Of a stretch of DNA of 64,000 nucleotides, positions 31,284 through 39,633 are shown in pieces. Each line of letters opens with the position of its first letter. Within the stretch, counting starts at the first letter, position 1. The notes beneath the pieces are model-generated. The model was not told the origin of the DNA. It did not search any database and was given only the letters and a program-made list of their open reading frames with translations. The stretch is from Acidithiobacillus acidisediminis (GTDB lineage Bacteria; Pseudomonadota; Gammaproteobacteria; Acidithiobacillales; Acidithiobacillaceae), in contig NZ_JALQCS010000001.1 of the NCBI RefSeq assembly GCF_023277115.1, forward strand, positions 1,668,001 to 1,732,000, written 5' to 3'. The translations under genes and the position numbers were made by a program.

Positions 31284-32039
31284 TCAGTCGGCGTCGATCT
31301 CGATCACATCTTCATCCACTTCGACAAATTCGTCGAGCAGATCCGTTGCCACACCCTGTCGGCCCGCCAGAATGGCATCCGCAGCGAGGCTGGCGTAGAG
31401 ACGAATGGCGCGGCCCGCATCATCGTTGCCGGGGATGGGGTAATCAATAAGGTCGGGATTGCAGTTACTGTCGACGACTCCTACCACCGGGATACCCAGT
31501 TTTTTGGCTTCGGCAACGGCGATGTTCTCGTGACCAACGTCGATCACGAAAATGGCGTCCGGCACGCCCGTCATGTCCTGAATACCGCCCAAGCTGCGCT
31601 CCAACTTGTCGAGCTCGCGCTGCAAATCCAACGCCTCTTTCTTGGTGAGCTTTTCGATGGTGCCATCGCTGCGCATCTGTTCGAGTTCTTCCATCCGGCG
31701 TAAGGACTGACGAATGGTCTTGAAGTTGGTCAATGTTCCGCCCAGCCAGCGCTGGTTGACATAGAAGGCGCCACAGCGCTTTGCTTCCTCGGCAACGACC
31801 TCGCGTGCCTGACGCTTGGTGCCGACAAAGAGTACCCGTCCATGCTTGCGCGACAGCTGCTCCAAAAATGTCAAAGCCGTGCGTAGCATCGGCAAGGTGT
31901 GCTCGAGGTTGATGATATGAATTCTGTTGCGCTCGCCAAAGATGTAGGGCGCCATTTTGGGATGCCAGTAACGGGATTGATGCCCAAAATGTACACCGGC
32001 TTCGAGGAGAGAACGCATGCTCACGGTAGGACTGGTCAT
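31284..32039 (-). CDS. rpsB: 30S ribosomal protein S2
   Basis: 251 residues. [20 protein letters not shown] is the S2 N-terminus, [20 protein letters not shown] is a strong signature, and [21 protein letters not shown] lies in the core. The C-terminus is acidic. The ATG at 32039 has GGAG 5 bases upstream. It is the first gene of the long rpsB-to-tilS train, with a promoter about 120 bases upstream. Confidence 0.97.
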   Translation of the reverse strand: MTSPTVSMRSLLEAGVHFGHQSRYWHPKMAPYIFGERNRIHIINLEHTLPMLRTALTFLEQLSRKHGRVLFVGTKRQAREVVAEEAKRCGAFYVNQRWLGGTLTNFKTIRQSLRRMEELEQMRSDGTIEKLTKKEALDLQRELDKLERSLGGIQDMTGVPDAIFVIDVGHENIAVAEAKKLGIPVVGVVDSNCNPDLIDYPIPGNDDAGRAIRLYASLAADAILAGRQGVATDLLDEFVEVDEDVIEIDAD

Positions 32040-32150
32040 AGAAACTCCATAGATTTGGGTTGATAGCCTCCACTCACCCCCTCGCTGCCATCCCGCAGGA
32101 CACCCGGCAGTAGGTACGGGTCAGTGTGCGAATTTGGCCCGTGTGGGCCT
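32040..32150 (-). promoter_or_regulatory. rpsB leader with two short hairpins
   Basis: If transcription starts just after the -10 at 32158-32163, the rpsB mRNA has a leader of about 110 bases. On the transcribed strand it holds two inverted repeats: GCCC-ACAC-GGGC, and ACCCG/CGGGT (32102-32106 with 32117-32121). In E. coli S2 represses its own operon through the rpsB leader. A similar role here is inference from position only. Confidence 0.35.
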
Positions 32151-32157
32151 GCGGCGC

Positions 32158-32186
32158 GTTATAGCAAAAAAGCCGCGCTGCGGCAA
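32158..32186 (-). promoter_or_regulatory. Sigma-70 promoter of the rpsB train, nested in the dedA terminator
   Basis: On the minus strand TTGCCG (32181-32186) and TATAAC (32158-32163) are separated by exactly 17 bases. The spacer and -35 coincide with the terminator hairpin and T-tract that follow dedA. It is the only good promoter match I found before rpsB. Confidence 0.55.
32166..32184 (-). terminator. Rho-independent terminator after dedA
   Basis: On the minus strand GCCGC-AGC-GCGGC (32172-32184) forms a 5-bp GC stem with a 3-base loop and is followed at once by six T residues (32166-32171). It lies 44 bases beyond the dedA stop and would separate the pho/dedA genes from rpsB. Confidence 0.75.
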
Positions 32187-32227
32187 TCCATCGTGATGGC
32201 CCAACCCCCTGCCTGTCGATGATTGCC

Positions 32228-32842
32228 CTATTTCTTGCGTCCCTTGCCACGACGCGTCCACAGCACGTAGACGCCCACTAGCACCAACAGCACTAGAAAA
32301 AGGATCTGTACATAGCGAAGCTCACGCAGGATCAGGGGTAAGGACGCTGCAAGGAGATAACCGGCGGCACTGATCAGCACCGCCCAGAGCAGCGCCGCAA
32401 TCGGATTCATCCACAGGTAACGGCGCGGATGATAACGGTGGATCCCGAGGAGAATCGGGGTGATGGTACGGGTACCGTAGATGAAGCGAAACAACAGGGT
32501 GATGCCATCGCCGAAGCGACGAATCAATCCCTCCGCCCGTGCTATGTGGTGGCGCAGAAAGCGTGGCAGCCAGCGCAACAGGCGTTCGCCGTAGCGGTAG
32601 CCCAGAAGGTAGAGAATTTGGTCATTGAGAGTGCTTCCCGCCCAGGCAGCGAGAATGACCCCGGGCCAGGAAAGGATTCCTGCGTGTGCCAAGGCTCCAG
32701 CGATGACCACCACGGCTTCTCCCTCGAATAGGGTGCCGAGAAAGAGGAGACCGTAGCCATAGCGTCGCAAAAATTCGCTGACGTCGGCGAGGGTGACGGG
32801 GGCAAAGCCCAGATGGGCAAAAAGCCAGTTGAGGATTTCCAA
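32228..32842 (-). CDS. DedA-family inner-membrane protein
   Basis: 204 residues with four to six hydrophobic segments. The family signature region is visible as GTLFEGEAVVVIAGALA near the N-terminus and FLRHHIARAEGLIRRFGD with RFIYGTRTITPILLG in the middle. DedA proteins are implicated in lipid-carrier flipping and proton-motive-force maintenance, and this one is not assigned to a subgroup. The start is TTG at 32842 without a clear ribosome-binding site, so the N-terminus is uncertain. It is the last gene before a terminator. Confidence 0.85.
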   Translation of the reverse strand: MEILNWLFAHLGFAPVTLADVSEFLRRYGYGLLFLGTLFEGEAVVVIAGALAHAGILSWPGVILAAWAGSTLNDQILYLLGYRYGERLLRWLPRFLRHHIARAEGLIRRFGDGITLLFRFIYGTRTITPILLGIHRYHPRRYLWMNPIAALLWAVLISAAGYLLAASLPLILRELRYVQILFLVLLVLVGVYVLWTRRGKGRKK

Positions 32843-32857
32843 GCAAACGGTCGTTGA

Positions 32858-34366
32858 TTAAAAGAGAAGTTGAAATTCCGGGGACAACAGATCACGCTCA
32901 TCGTCCAACTCGGCCCGCAAGAGCGGGGCTTGCCGCTGCCAGTCGTGGGCGAAGCGCAGCTCTAGAGTCTTGCCGAGAAGTGATAGTTCCGGTGGGGAAG
33001 CGAGTTCGCCAGCTCCCCGCTGCAACAAGATCGCAAGCCGGAGAAGTACGGCCAGTTTGTGCAATGGGCTGACATCGTCGGTGGCGATACCCATGGACTG
33101 CAACTGGGTGGCCGTGAGTAGTTTTTTCCGCTGCAAACGGACCAGGGTGGCAATCAGATTCTGTTCTCGTCGGGAAAAACCCGCGATATCGCTATTGCGC
33201 CAGATATATTCACCATGCTTATGAAAGCCCGAATGGGCAATGTCCAGACCGATGTCATGGGTCATCACTGCCCAGCGCAGCCAACCGCGATGTCTTTCCG
33301 AAAGTTCCCATTCCTGCGCACTGGCGAGGAAAAGGCGTTCGGCCCAATGTTCAACCTCCTTATTGCGTTCCCGCTGACTGTGAAAGCGTTCCTGCAATCC
33401 TTGGACACTGATCTCCCGACTGTCCTCGTGATGTATACGCCCAAGAAGGTCATAAATGGCGCCTTCTCGCAATGCGCCCTCGGAAAAGCGCATCTCCTGC
33501 AACTGAAAGGCGTCGAATATGGCGCCGAGAATAGCGAGCCCTCCTGGAAAAACTGCAGCGCGATCGCTCTTCAGGCCCGCAAGGCGAGAGAGTGTGCGAA
33601 AGTTTCCGAGCGCGAGCATCTCCTCTTGCAACCAATGCAGACCGGGCGCGCTGATCCGCAGTCCGCGGCCATTCTCCTGCAGGATGCGGGAAATCGCCTT
33701 GATGGTTCCAGAGGAGCCTACGGCCTGATCCCAGCCGAACTGGCGATAGTCGCGTAAGGCCGGCTCAATCGCGAGGCGAACGCGCCGCTGGAGTGCTGCA
33801 TAGGCATCTCGACTGATCTTGGCGTCGGGGAAATACTCGCGCGTGGATTGCACGCAGCCAAAATGCAGGCTCTCGCGAATTCCTGGACTGAAGCCACGAC
33901 CGGCAATGATTTCGGTGCTGCCACCGCCAATGTCGACCACCAGACGCCGTTCTTCGGGCGCCAACGCCAGACTGTGGGCGACGCCGAGATAGATCAGTCG
34001 CGCTTCTTCGCGACCGGCAACGATTTCTACGGGTACCCCGATGGCCGTCTCAATGTCTGCGAGAAAGGTATCGGCGTCACGGAGCATGCGGAGCGTGTTG
34101 GTGCCAATTACCCGAATCCGCTCGCGGGGGACGGACCGCAATCGTTGGCCAAAGCGTTGCAGACATCCGATGGCGCGCTCCGCTACCTCGTTCTTTAGTC
34201 CGCCCTCGGGACACAAGCCCTCCGCCAGGCGCACCCCCTCGCGCAAGCGGTCCAGCAGACGCAACTCACTGCCCACCTCTTCGGCAATGACCATATGGAA
34301 GGAGTTGGAGCCCAGATCAACGGCGGCAAGAAGATTTGGCTGCAGCAGATGCTCGTCGCTGGGCAT
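32858..34366 (-). CDS. ppx: Ppx/GppA-family exopolyphosphatase/pppGpp phosphatase
   Basis: 502 residues. The acetate/sugar-kinase-like fold opens with AAVDLGSNSFHMVIAEE. LVVDIGGGSTEIIAG is the second phosphate-binding motif, and a C-terminal HD-like helical domain holds VMTHDIGLDIAHSGFHKHG. The family hydrolyses polyphosphate end groups or pppGpp. It lies directly downstream of pstB-phoU, which favours exopolyphosphatase. I choose the ATG at 34366 because CAGGA lies 9 bases upstream. The TTG at 34375 overlaps the phoU stop and has no room for a ribosome-binding site. Confidence 0.9.
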   Translation of the reverse strand: MPSDEHLLQPNLLAAVDLGSNSFHMVIAEEVGSELRLLDRLREGVRLAEGLCPEGGLKNEVAERAIGCLQRFGQRLRSVPRERIRVIGTNTLRMLRDADTFLADIETAIGVPVEIVAGREEARLIYLGVAHSLALAPEERRLVVDIGGGSTEIIAGRGFSPGIRESLHFGCVQSTREYFPDAKISRDAYAALQRRVRLAIEPALRDYRQFGWDQAVGSSGTIKAISRILQENGRGLRISAPGLHWLQEEMLALGNFRTLSRLAGLKSDRAAVFPGGLAILGAIFDAFQLQEMRFSEGALREGAIYDLLGRIHHEDSREISVQGLQERFHSQRERNKEVEHWAERLFLASAQEWELSERHRGWLRWAVMTHDIGLDIAHSGFHKHGEYIWRNSDIAGFSRREQNLIATLVRLQRKKLLTATQLQSMGIATDDVSPLHKLAVLLRLAILLQRGAGELASPPELSLLGKTLELRFAHDWQRQAPLLRAELDDERDLLSPEFQLLF

Positions 34367-34371
34367 AAGAT

Positions 34372-35085
34372 TCAATCCTGAAGCTGTTGGCTGACTTCCT
34401 CTAGGGGAATATGACGGACGTTGACGCCTTTGACAAGGTAGATTACGTATTCGCAGAGGTTGCGCGCGTGATCACCGACGCGCTCCAGCGCCTTGGCAAC
34501 GAAGAGGGCATCAATGGCTGGGGTAATCGTGCGTGGGTCTTCCATCATGTAGGTAATAAGTCGGCGCATGGCAGCGCGATATTCCTGGTTTAGCTCTTCA
34601 TCACCCTTGGCGATTTCGATCGCCGCTTCGGCATTACCGTTGGCTAGGGCGTCCATGGCGCGGTGGAACATGCCCAAGGCATAATCTCCCATCATCTTGA
34701 TATCACGCAAGAATTTGCTGTTTACGCTGGCGCCGCTGCGTTGCATTGATAGGGTCATACTGGCGATTTTGACCGCTTTATCGCCAATCCGCTCGAGATC
34801 GGCAATTGACTTGATCAGGGTCATCACCAAGCGTAGGTCGCTGGCGGCAGGCTGGCGCCGCACCAGAATGTTGATGCACTCCTCCTCGATGCGAAGCTCG
34901 TAATCATTGACGATAGAATCGCGACCGATGATCTCGTTGGCCAGGTCTTCGTTCTGCTGCAATATTGCGGTCAAGGCGTTGCGCATCTGCTCTTCGACCA
35001 CCCCTGCCATACGATGCACCAGCTCGTGTACCGATTGCAGCTCTTCGTCAAAGCGTTGCGAAACATGGGGATTCGAATTCATCAT
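34372..35085 (-). CDS. phoU: Phosphate transport regulator PhoU
   Basis: 237 residues, two three-helix PhoU repeats. The metal-binding motifs E/DxxxD are seen in LIKSIADLERIGDKAVKIA and LFVAKALERVGDHARNLCEY. PhoU restrains PhoR activity when phosphate is plentiful, through the Pst transporter. AAGGA precedes the ATG. It lies 11 bases after pstB and ends 6 bases before the ppx start, in one operon. Confidence 0.95.
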   Translation of the reverse strand: MMNSNPHVSQRFDEELQSVHELVHRMAGVVEEQMRNALTAILQQNEDLANEIIGRDSIVNDYELRIEEECINILVRRQPAASDLRLVMTLIKSIADLERIGDKAVKIASMTLSMQRSGASVNSKFLRDIKMMGDYALGMFHRAMDALANGNAEAAIEIAKGDEELNQEYRAAMRRLITYMMEDPRTITPAIDALFVAKALERVGDHARNLCEYVIYLVKGVNVRHIPLEEVSQQLQD

Positions 35086-35096
35086 GGTGCTATTCC

Positions 35097-35864
35097 TTAG
35101 CCGTAACGACCGGTAATGTAATCTTCTGTTTGCTTCTTCTGGGGATTCGTGAAGAGTTGCTGAGTCGGTCCATACTCCACCATCTCTCCAAGATACATGA
35201 AGGCAGTGTAGTCAGATACCCGAGCTGCCTGTTGCATGTTGTGGGTGACGATGATAAGGGTGAATTGTTCTCGTAACTCTGCAACCAATTCTTCGATTTT
35301 CAAAGTGGCAATAGGATCGAGAGCCGAAGTTGGCTCGTCCAACAGAATCACATCGGGCCGCACCGCCACGGCGCGCGCAATACATAGGCGCTGCTGTTGC
35401 CCACCCGACAGACTCAGGCCGCTCTTTTTCAGGTTATCCTTCACTTCATCCCAGAGGGCTGCCTGGCGCAGAGCCTGTTCGACCCGTTCGTCCATTTCTA
35501 CTTTGCGAAGTTTCTCATAGAGCTTGATACCAAAAGAAATATTGTCGTAGATCGACATTGGGAACGGGGTCGGCTTCTGAAACACCATACCCACTCTCGC
35601 ACGCAAGAGGTTTACGTTAAAGCTGGGCGCAAGAATATCCTCCCCATCGAGCAAGACCTGACCGGTGGCGCGTTGACCAGGGTAAAGAGAGTACATGCGG
35701 TTGAATACCCGCAGCAGAGTCGACTTACCGCAGCCGGAAGGCCCGATGAAGGCGGTGACCTGATTGCCGAGCAGCTCCAGGTTGATACCCTTCAGCGATT
35801 TGATCTCTCCATAATAGAAATCCAGATTCCGAACGGAGATTTTGGCGTTTTCAGCCACAGACAT
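35097..35864 (-). CDS. pstB: Phosphate ABC transporter ATP-binding protein
   Basis: 255 residues. Walker [10 protein letters not shown] at 41-49, signature [14 protein letters not shown] and Walker [14 protein letters not shown] are all present. PstB energises high-affinity phosphate import with PstS, PstC and PstA, none of which is in this window. I choose the ATG at 35864. An in-frame ATG at 35882 would leave a leader of only a few bases after the Pho-type -10 at 35896-35901. phoU and ppx follow. Confidence 0.94.
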   Translation of the reverse strand: MSVAENAKISVRNLDFYYGEIKSLKGINLELLGNQVTAFIGPSGCGKSTLLRVFNRMYSLYPGQRATGQVLLDGEDILAPSFNVNLLRARVGMVFQKPTPFPMSIYDNISFGIKLYEKLRKVEMDERVEQALRQAALWDEVKDNLKKSGLSLSGGQQQRLCIARAVAVRPDVILLDEPTSALDPIATLKIEELVAELREQFTLIIVTHNMQQAARVSDYTAFMYLGEMVEYGPTQQLFTNPQKKQTEDYITGRYG

Positions 35865-35895
35865 AGATAGGCCCCCAGTCATTGGACTCGCACAT

Positions 35896-35929
35896 AGTAT
35901 ACGTGATGATTATGACACTTTAATGACAT
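35896..35929 (-). promoter_or_regulatory. Pho box and -10 element driving pstB-phoU-ppx
   Basis: On the minus strand the 18-mer at 35912-35929 reads ATGTCAT-TAAA-GTGTCAT: two 7-base Pho half-sites with the standard 4-base spacer. TATACT (35896-35901) follows 10 bases later, the spacing seen when PhoB replaces the -35 contact. The box overlaps the last codons of phoR. It implies a separate phosphate-starvation promoter for pstB-phoU-ppx. Confidence 0.8.
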
Positions 35930-37262
35930 TGGGCAGCGTTGTCTCTTGCCAGTAGTTACCGCGCCGCGCCAGACTGCCCGGTAGCTGAATGACAAATTCC
36001 GAGCCCCTACCCACTTCACTGAACACCTGCAAACGCCCGCCATAGCGCTCTGCCGTGTGACGCACGATCGAGAGCCCCAGGCCCGTACCGCCTACCCGAC
36101 GGGATCGCCCCTTGTCGACGCGGTAAAAACGCTCGGTGATACGCTGCAGGTGCTCGCGCGGGATGCCATCCCCCGTATCGCGCACGCGTAAGACGAGACG
36201 ATCTTCCTCAGTCGACCATGCCACATGAATATCCCGACCCTGGGGGCAATATTTCACAGCATTTTCCAGAAGGTTCTGCACAATACTGTGAATATCCATC
36301 GGTTCCGCGAAAACCCCGAGGCCAAAATCCAAATTCAGGTGGAGAGAGAGGTTTTTGCTGAGGATCGTGGGAAGAAGACTTTCCCGCGCCCGCTCGACGA
36401 TCTGGGCCATGAAAAGGATTTCTGAACGTCTGGGGTCTGGCTCGGCGCTCTCAATACGAGCAAGGGAAAGGAGATCCTCGACCAAGGATTGCATACGTCT
36501 GCCTTGTTCCTCCATGAGGCGCAGTTGCGGTCCTGCCTCCGCATCCTGTCCCAGGGGGCCATCCAGGAGATTCTCGATAAAGCCCCGAATCACGGTCAAG
36601 GGGCTGCGCAGTTCGTGCGAGACATTGGCTACAAAGTCCTGACGCACCTGTTCCAATTGCCGCAAACGGGTGACGTCGCGAAAAAGTACCAAAGCACCGG
36701 CTCCACCGAGGGGATAGCGCAACACCTCGTAGGCCGAATCCGGTCGATCAGGAAAGGTCATCGCCAGATTGCTGGTACCGGCGCCACCCAAAAAGTCTTG
36801 CATCTCTGGCAAGCGTAACCAGAGGGACAATGGTTTGCCGAGGTCTTCCGGGTAATGCAGATGGAGAAGCTCGACGGCAGCGGGGTTCATCCATAACAGA
36901 CGCCCTTCATCATCCATGAGCAATAATGCATCTGGCAAGGCTTGTAATGCATCCCGCAACTGCATGATTTGATAATTGAGTTTTTGTTGGTGCACTTCCT
37001 GACTGCGACGCCAGTGATACCCTTCGGCGAACGTCTCTTCCCAGATGCCACTACTCAAGGGCGGAATTCTTGTCTGTTTTTCTCGAAACCAGACTCGGAA
37101 GCGTAAAGCCTCCTGGCGATGCCAGCCAATCCACAAGGCATAAAATGCGAGGGCGAGCCAGAGAAATACCTGCAGCGAACTAGTGGACGCGCCCAGGAAA
37201 TTCCATAGCAACAGCATCGCCAGGGGCAGCAACGCTGGCACCCAGGCACGAAGAAGATTCAT
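35910..37262 (-). CDS. phoR: Phosphate-regulon sensor histidine kinase
   Basis: 450 residues. Two hydrophobic segments (about 7-24 and 30-46) anchor it without a large periplasmic domain, as in PhoR. A PAS domain lies at about 100-200 (DALLLMDDEGRLLWMNPAA). The phosphoacceptor is His216 in FVANVSHELRSPLTVI. The ATPase domain shows N (LLENAVKYCP), G1 (RDTGDGIP) and G2 (GGTGLGLSIV) boxes. It phosphorylates PhoB when phosphate is low. The ATG at 37262 overlaps the phoB stop by 4 bases. Confidence 0.94.
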   Translation of the reverse strand: MNLLRAWVPALLPLAMLLLWNFLGASTSSLQVFLWLALAFYALWIGWHRQEALRFRVWFREKQTRIPPLSSGIWEETFAEGYHWRRSQEVHQQKLNYQIMQLRDALQALPDALLLMDDEGRLLWMNPAAVELLHLHYPEDLGKPLSLWLRLPEMQDFLGGAGTSNLAMTFPDRPDSAYEVLRYPLGGAGALVLFRDVTRLRQLEQVRQDFVANVSHELRSPLTVIRGFIENLLDGPLGQDAEAGPQLRLMEEQGRRMQSLVEDLLSLARIESAEPDPRRSEILFMAQIVERARESLLPTILSKNLSLHLNLDFGLGVFAEPMDIHSIVQNLLENAVKYCPQGRDIHVAWSTEEDRLVLRVRDTGDGIPREHLQRITERFYRVDKGRSRRVGGTGLGLSIVRHTAERYGGRLQVFSEVGRGSEFVIQLPGSLARRGNYWQETTLPNVIKVS

Positions 37263-38002
37263 GGGGCTTCGCTGACCACTTCCGATTGCTGCGGCAAAGG
37301 ATTGCAACGATAGCCCTCACCACGCACGGTTTCGATAATATGCGCGTAGCCCACTTTCTCGAGGCAACGACGCAAGCGGCGGATGTGGACATCGACGGTG
37401 CGCTCCTCAACATAGGTTTGGCGCCCCCAGATGATGTCAAGCAAGGCTTCGCGACTGTAGACCCGATCTGGGTTGGTGACAAACAGTCGCAAGAGACGAA
37501 ACTCTGTGGGGCCCATGGCTACCAGCTGATCCTGCAAAGTGACCCGATGCGCCTTAATATCGATATTCAGCGCACCAATCCGAATCCGATTGGGAGTGAG
37601 ACCGCCGTAACTGCGACGCAAAAGTGCCTGCACCCGGGCGACCAATTCGCGCGGCGAAAACGGCTTGGTCAGATAATCGTCGGCACCGGATTCGAGACCA
37701 TGCACCCGATCGCCCTCCTCTCCCCGCGCCGTCAGCAAAATGATGGGGATACTCTGCAGAGAATCACGTCGGCGCAGATTGCGGCACCAAGCGATGCCAC
37801 TTTCGCCGGGCAACATCCAGTCCAGCACGATTAGGTGCGGCGCTGGATCATGCAGCAGGTCTTCCGCGGCCTCCGTGCTTGCAGCGCAAACGACCTCAAA
37901 GCCATGCTTCTGCAGGCTTAGGCGCAAAAGTTCCTGGATGCCTTCCTCATCCTCAACCACCAGGATACGAAAGATTTGTTGCTCGCTTGCCTCTTCGGCC
38001 AT
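37259..38002 (-). CDS. phoB: Phosphate-regulon response regulator
   Basis: 247 residues. The receiver domain has the acidic pair in VVEDEE, the phosphoacceptor Asp61 in LIVLDWMLPGESG and Lys in DDYLTKPFSPREL. An OmpR/PhoB winged helix follows, with recognition helix region VEERTVDVHIRRLRRCLE. The frame stays open for 64 codons into mnmA, but the ATG at 38002 with GGAG 8 bases upstream is the normal start. Adjacent phoR and the downstream Pho box support PhoB over other OmpR-family members. Confidence 0.94.
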   Translation of the reverse strand: MAEEASEQQIFRILVVEDEEGIQELLRLSLQKHGFEVVCAASTEAAEDLLHDPAPHLIVLDWMLPGESGIAWCRNLRRRDSLQSIPIILLTARGEEGDRVHGLESGADDYLTKPFSPRELVARVQALLRRSYGGLTPNRIRIGALNIDIKAHRVTLQDQLVAMGPTEFRLLRLFVTNPDRVYSREALLDIIWGRQTYVEERTVDVHIRRLRRCLEKVGYAHIIETVRGEGYRCNPLPQQSEVVSEAP

Positions 38003-38024
38003 ATCTACGCTCCCGCAGCTGCGA

Positions 38025-39089
38025 TCATTCTGGACCAGAGCTGGAGCATTTGCCAAGTCTTTGAATGATGCCGCCCCCCAGTAAGCGCTCGCCTTGATAA
38101 CATACCGCAGCTTGCCCTGGGGTAATGGCGCGTTGCGCGACATCGAGAACCAGACTGGCATGGCCATTTGCTCGCAGACGTAAGGTCGCGGCAACCGCTG
38201 GGGCGGCGTAACGGAGCTTTACCTCGACGCGGAGCTCTGGTTGCGATGCCGCGTCGGTCAGCCAGTGACAATCACCTATTTCCAGTTCCTTCTGGAGGAG
38301 CTGCTCGGCTGAGCCAATCTGCACGCGCTGGTTACTGGCATCAACGGCAACGACATACTGGGCGCTGCGGCTACCGCCGCCAATACCGCGACGCTGACCC
38401 ACGGTAAAATTGATGATCCCGGTATGATTCCCCACCGTGTTGCCCTGCAAATCGACGATTTCCCCAGGCTGCTCCACTACCCCCTGTGCCCGCAGGAACT
38501 GGCGATAATCTCCCCCCACAAAGCAGATGTCTTGCGATTCCTGTTTCCCGGCGATCGGTAAGTTACGCTCATGGGCGATGCTGCGCACCTCTTCCTTACG
38601 CAGCTCGCCTAGAGGGAAGCGCAGATGCGGCAAGAGTTCGCGCTCGATGGCGTAGAGAAAATAGGATTGATCCTTGCGGGTATCGACACCCCGCCAGAGT
38701 TGCGGTTCTGGACTCGATTGCAGCCGCACGTAATGCCCGGTGGCCAGGAATTCGGCGCCCAACGCCTGCACCTCATGCCAGAGCGCAGAAAACTTCAGGA
38801 TCTGGTTGCAGCGGGTGCAGGGATTCGGGGTGCGCCCATCCTGATAATCGGCAATGAAGGGCGCAACGATTTCGCTGCGAAACCGCTCCCGATAGTCCAA
38901 CACCTGGTACGGGATGCCAAGTTGCGCACAAAGCTCCGCTGCATCTTCGATGTCTTGCTCGTCGCAGCAGCGACTCTTGGGCCAAAGGCGCATGGTGACG
39001 CCGAATAATTCATAACCTGCCTCTTGCATCAGCAATGCCGCAACCGCGGAATCCACCCCTCCAGAGAGGGCAATGGCAGCTCTAGGCAT
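38025..39089 (-). CDS. mnmA: tRNA-specific 2-thiouridylase
   Basis: 354 residues. MnmA thiolates U34 of Lys, Glu and Gln tRNAs using ATP and sulfur relayed from IscS. The PP-loop SGGVDS is at residues 9-14. The catalytic cysteines lie in TPNPCTRCNQ and QDICFV. The ATG at 39089 is used; a TTG at 39104 overlaps the iscX stop. Placement directly after the isc genes matches its dependence on IscS. Confidence 0.95.
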   Translation of the reverse strand: MPRAAIALSGGVDSAVAALLMQEAGYELFGVTMRLWPKSRCCDEQDIEDAAELCAQLGIPYQVLDYRERFRSEIVAPFIADYQDGRTPNPCTRCNQILKFSALWHEVQALGAEFLATGHYVRLQSSPEPQLWRGVDTRKDQSYFLYAIERELLPHLRFPLGELRKEEVRSIAHERNLPIAGKQESQDICFVGGDYRQFLRAQGVVEQPGEIVDLQGNTVGNHTGIINFTVGQRRGIGGGSRSAQYVVAVDASNQRVQIGSAEQLLQKELEIGDCHWLTDAASQPELRVEVKLRYAAPAVAATLRLRANGHASLVLDVAQRAITPGQAAVCYQGERLLGGGIIQRLGKCSSSGPE

Positions 39090-39100
39090 TGCCCGAAGCC

Positions 39101-39295
39101 TCAATCGCGCTCGGCAAGCCAGGCCATCTGGATTGCTTCGAGGATGTGCTCACTGGACTTTTCTGGGTCATCCTCAAAATCTGGTAGGTCGACAATCCAA
39201 CGATGCAGATCCGTGTAGCGCAAATGCTGTACGTCGCAATCTGGGTAGGCCTCATCCAGAGCGATAGCGATCTCTTGGGTATCCGTCCAGCGCAT
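39101..39295 (-). CDS. iscX: Fe-S assembly protein IscX
   Basis: 64 residues, the usual size of IscX (YfhJ). It is an acidic winged-helix protein ([19 protein letters not shown], then DLPDFEDDPEKSSEHILEAI) that binds IscS and iron and modulates cluster assembly. Its ATG shares one base with the fdx stop (TGATG), and it ends the classic isc operon before mnmA. Confidence 0.95.
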   Translation of the reverse strand: MRWTDTQEIAIALDEAYPDCDVQHLRYTDLHRWIVDLPDFEDDPEKSSEHILEAIQMAWLAERD

Positions 39296-39633
39296 CAGTG
39301 TCGCTCCTTTTCCAGGTTGATGGTGTATTTGGGAATCTCGACCACAAGATCAGCATCCGCTACCTTGGCCTGACAGCTGAGGCGAGAACAGGGTTCTAAC
39401 CCCCAGGCTCGATCCAAGAGATCCTCTTCCTTTTCCTCGGCCGGCTCCAGGCTATCAAAACCTTCACGCAGAATGACATGGCAGGTGGTACAGGCGCAGG
39501 ACATCTCGCAGGCATGCTCGATGGCAATGCCATTGCGCAGTGCCGCATCAATGATGCTCTCTCCTGTCTCGGCAGTGATCTCGGCGCCCTCCGGGCAGAT
39601 TTCTGCATGCGGTAAAAAGTGAATTTGCGTCAT
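39295..39633 (-). CDS. fdx: ISC-type [2Fe-2S] ferredoxin
   Basis: 112 residues, adrenodoxin-like. The cluster ligands are in [12 protein letters not shown] plus a later Cys in EPCSRLSCQ. It supplies electrons for cluster assembly on IscU. The ATG at 39633 overlaps the hscA stop by 4 bases. An ATG four codons earlier inside hscA is possible. Confidence 0.95.
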   Translation of the reverse strand: MTQIHFLPHAEICPEGAEITAETGESIIDAALRNGIAIEHACEMSCACTTCHVILREGFDSLEPAEEKEEDLLDRAWGLEPCSRLSCQAKVADADLVVEIPKYTINLEKERH

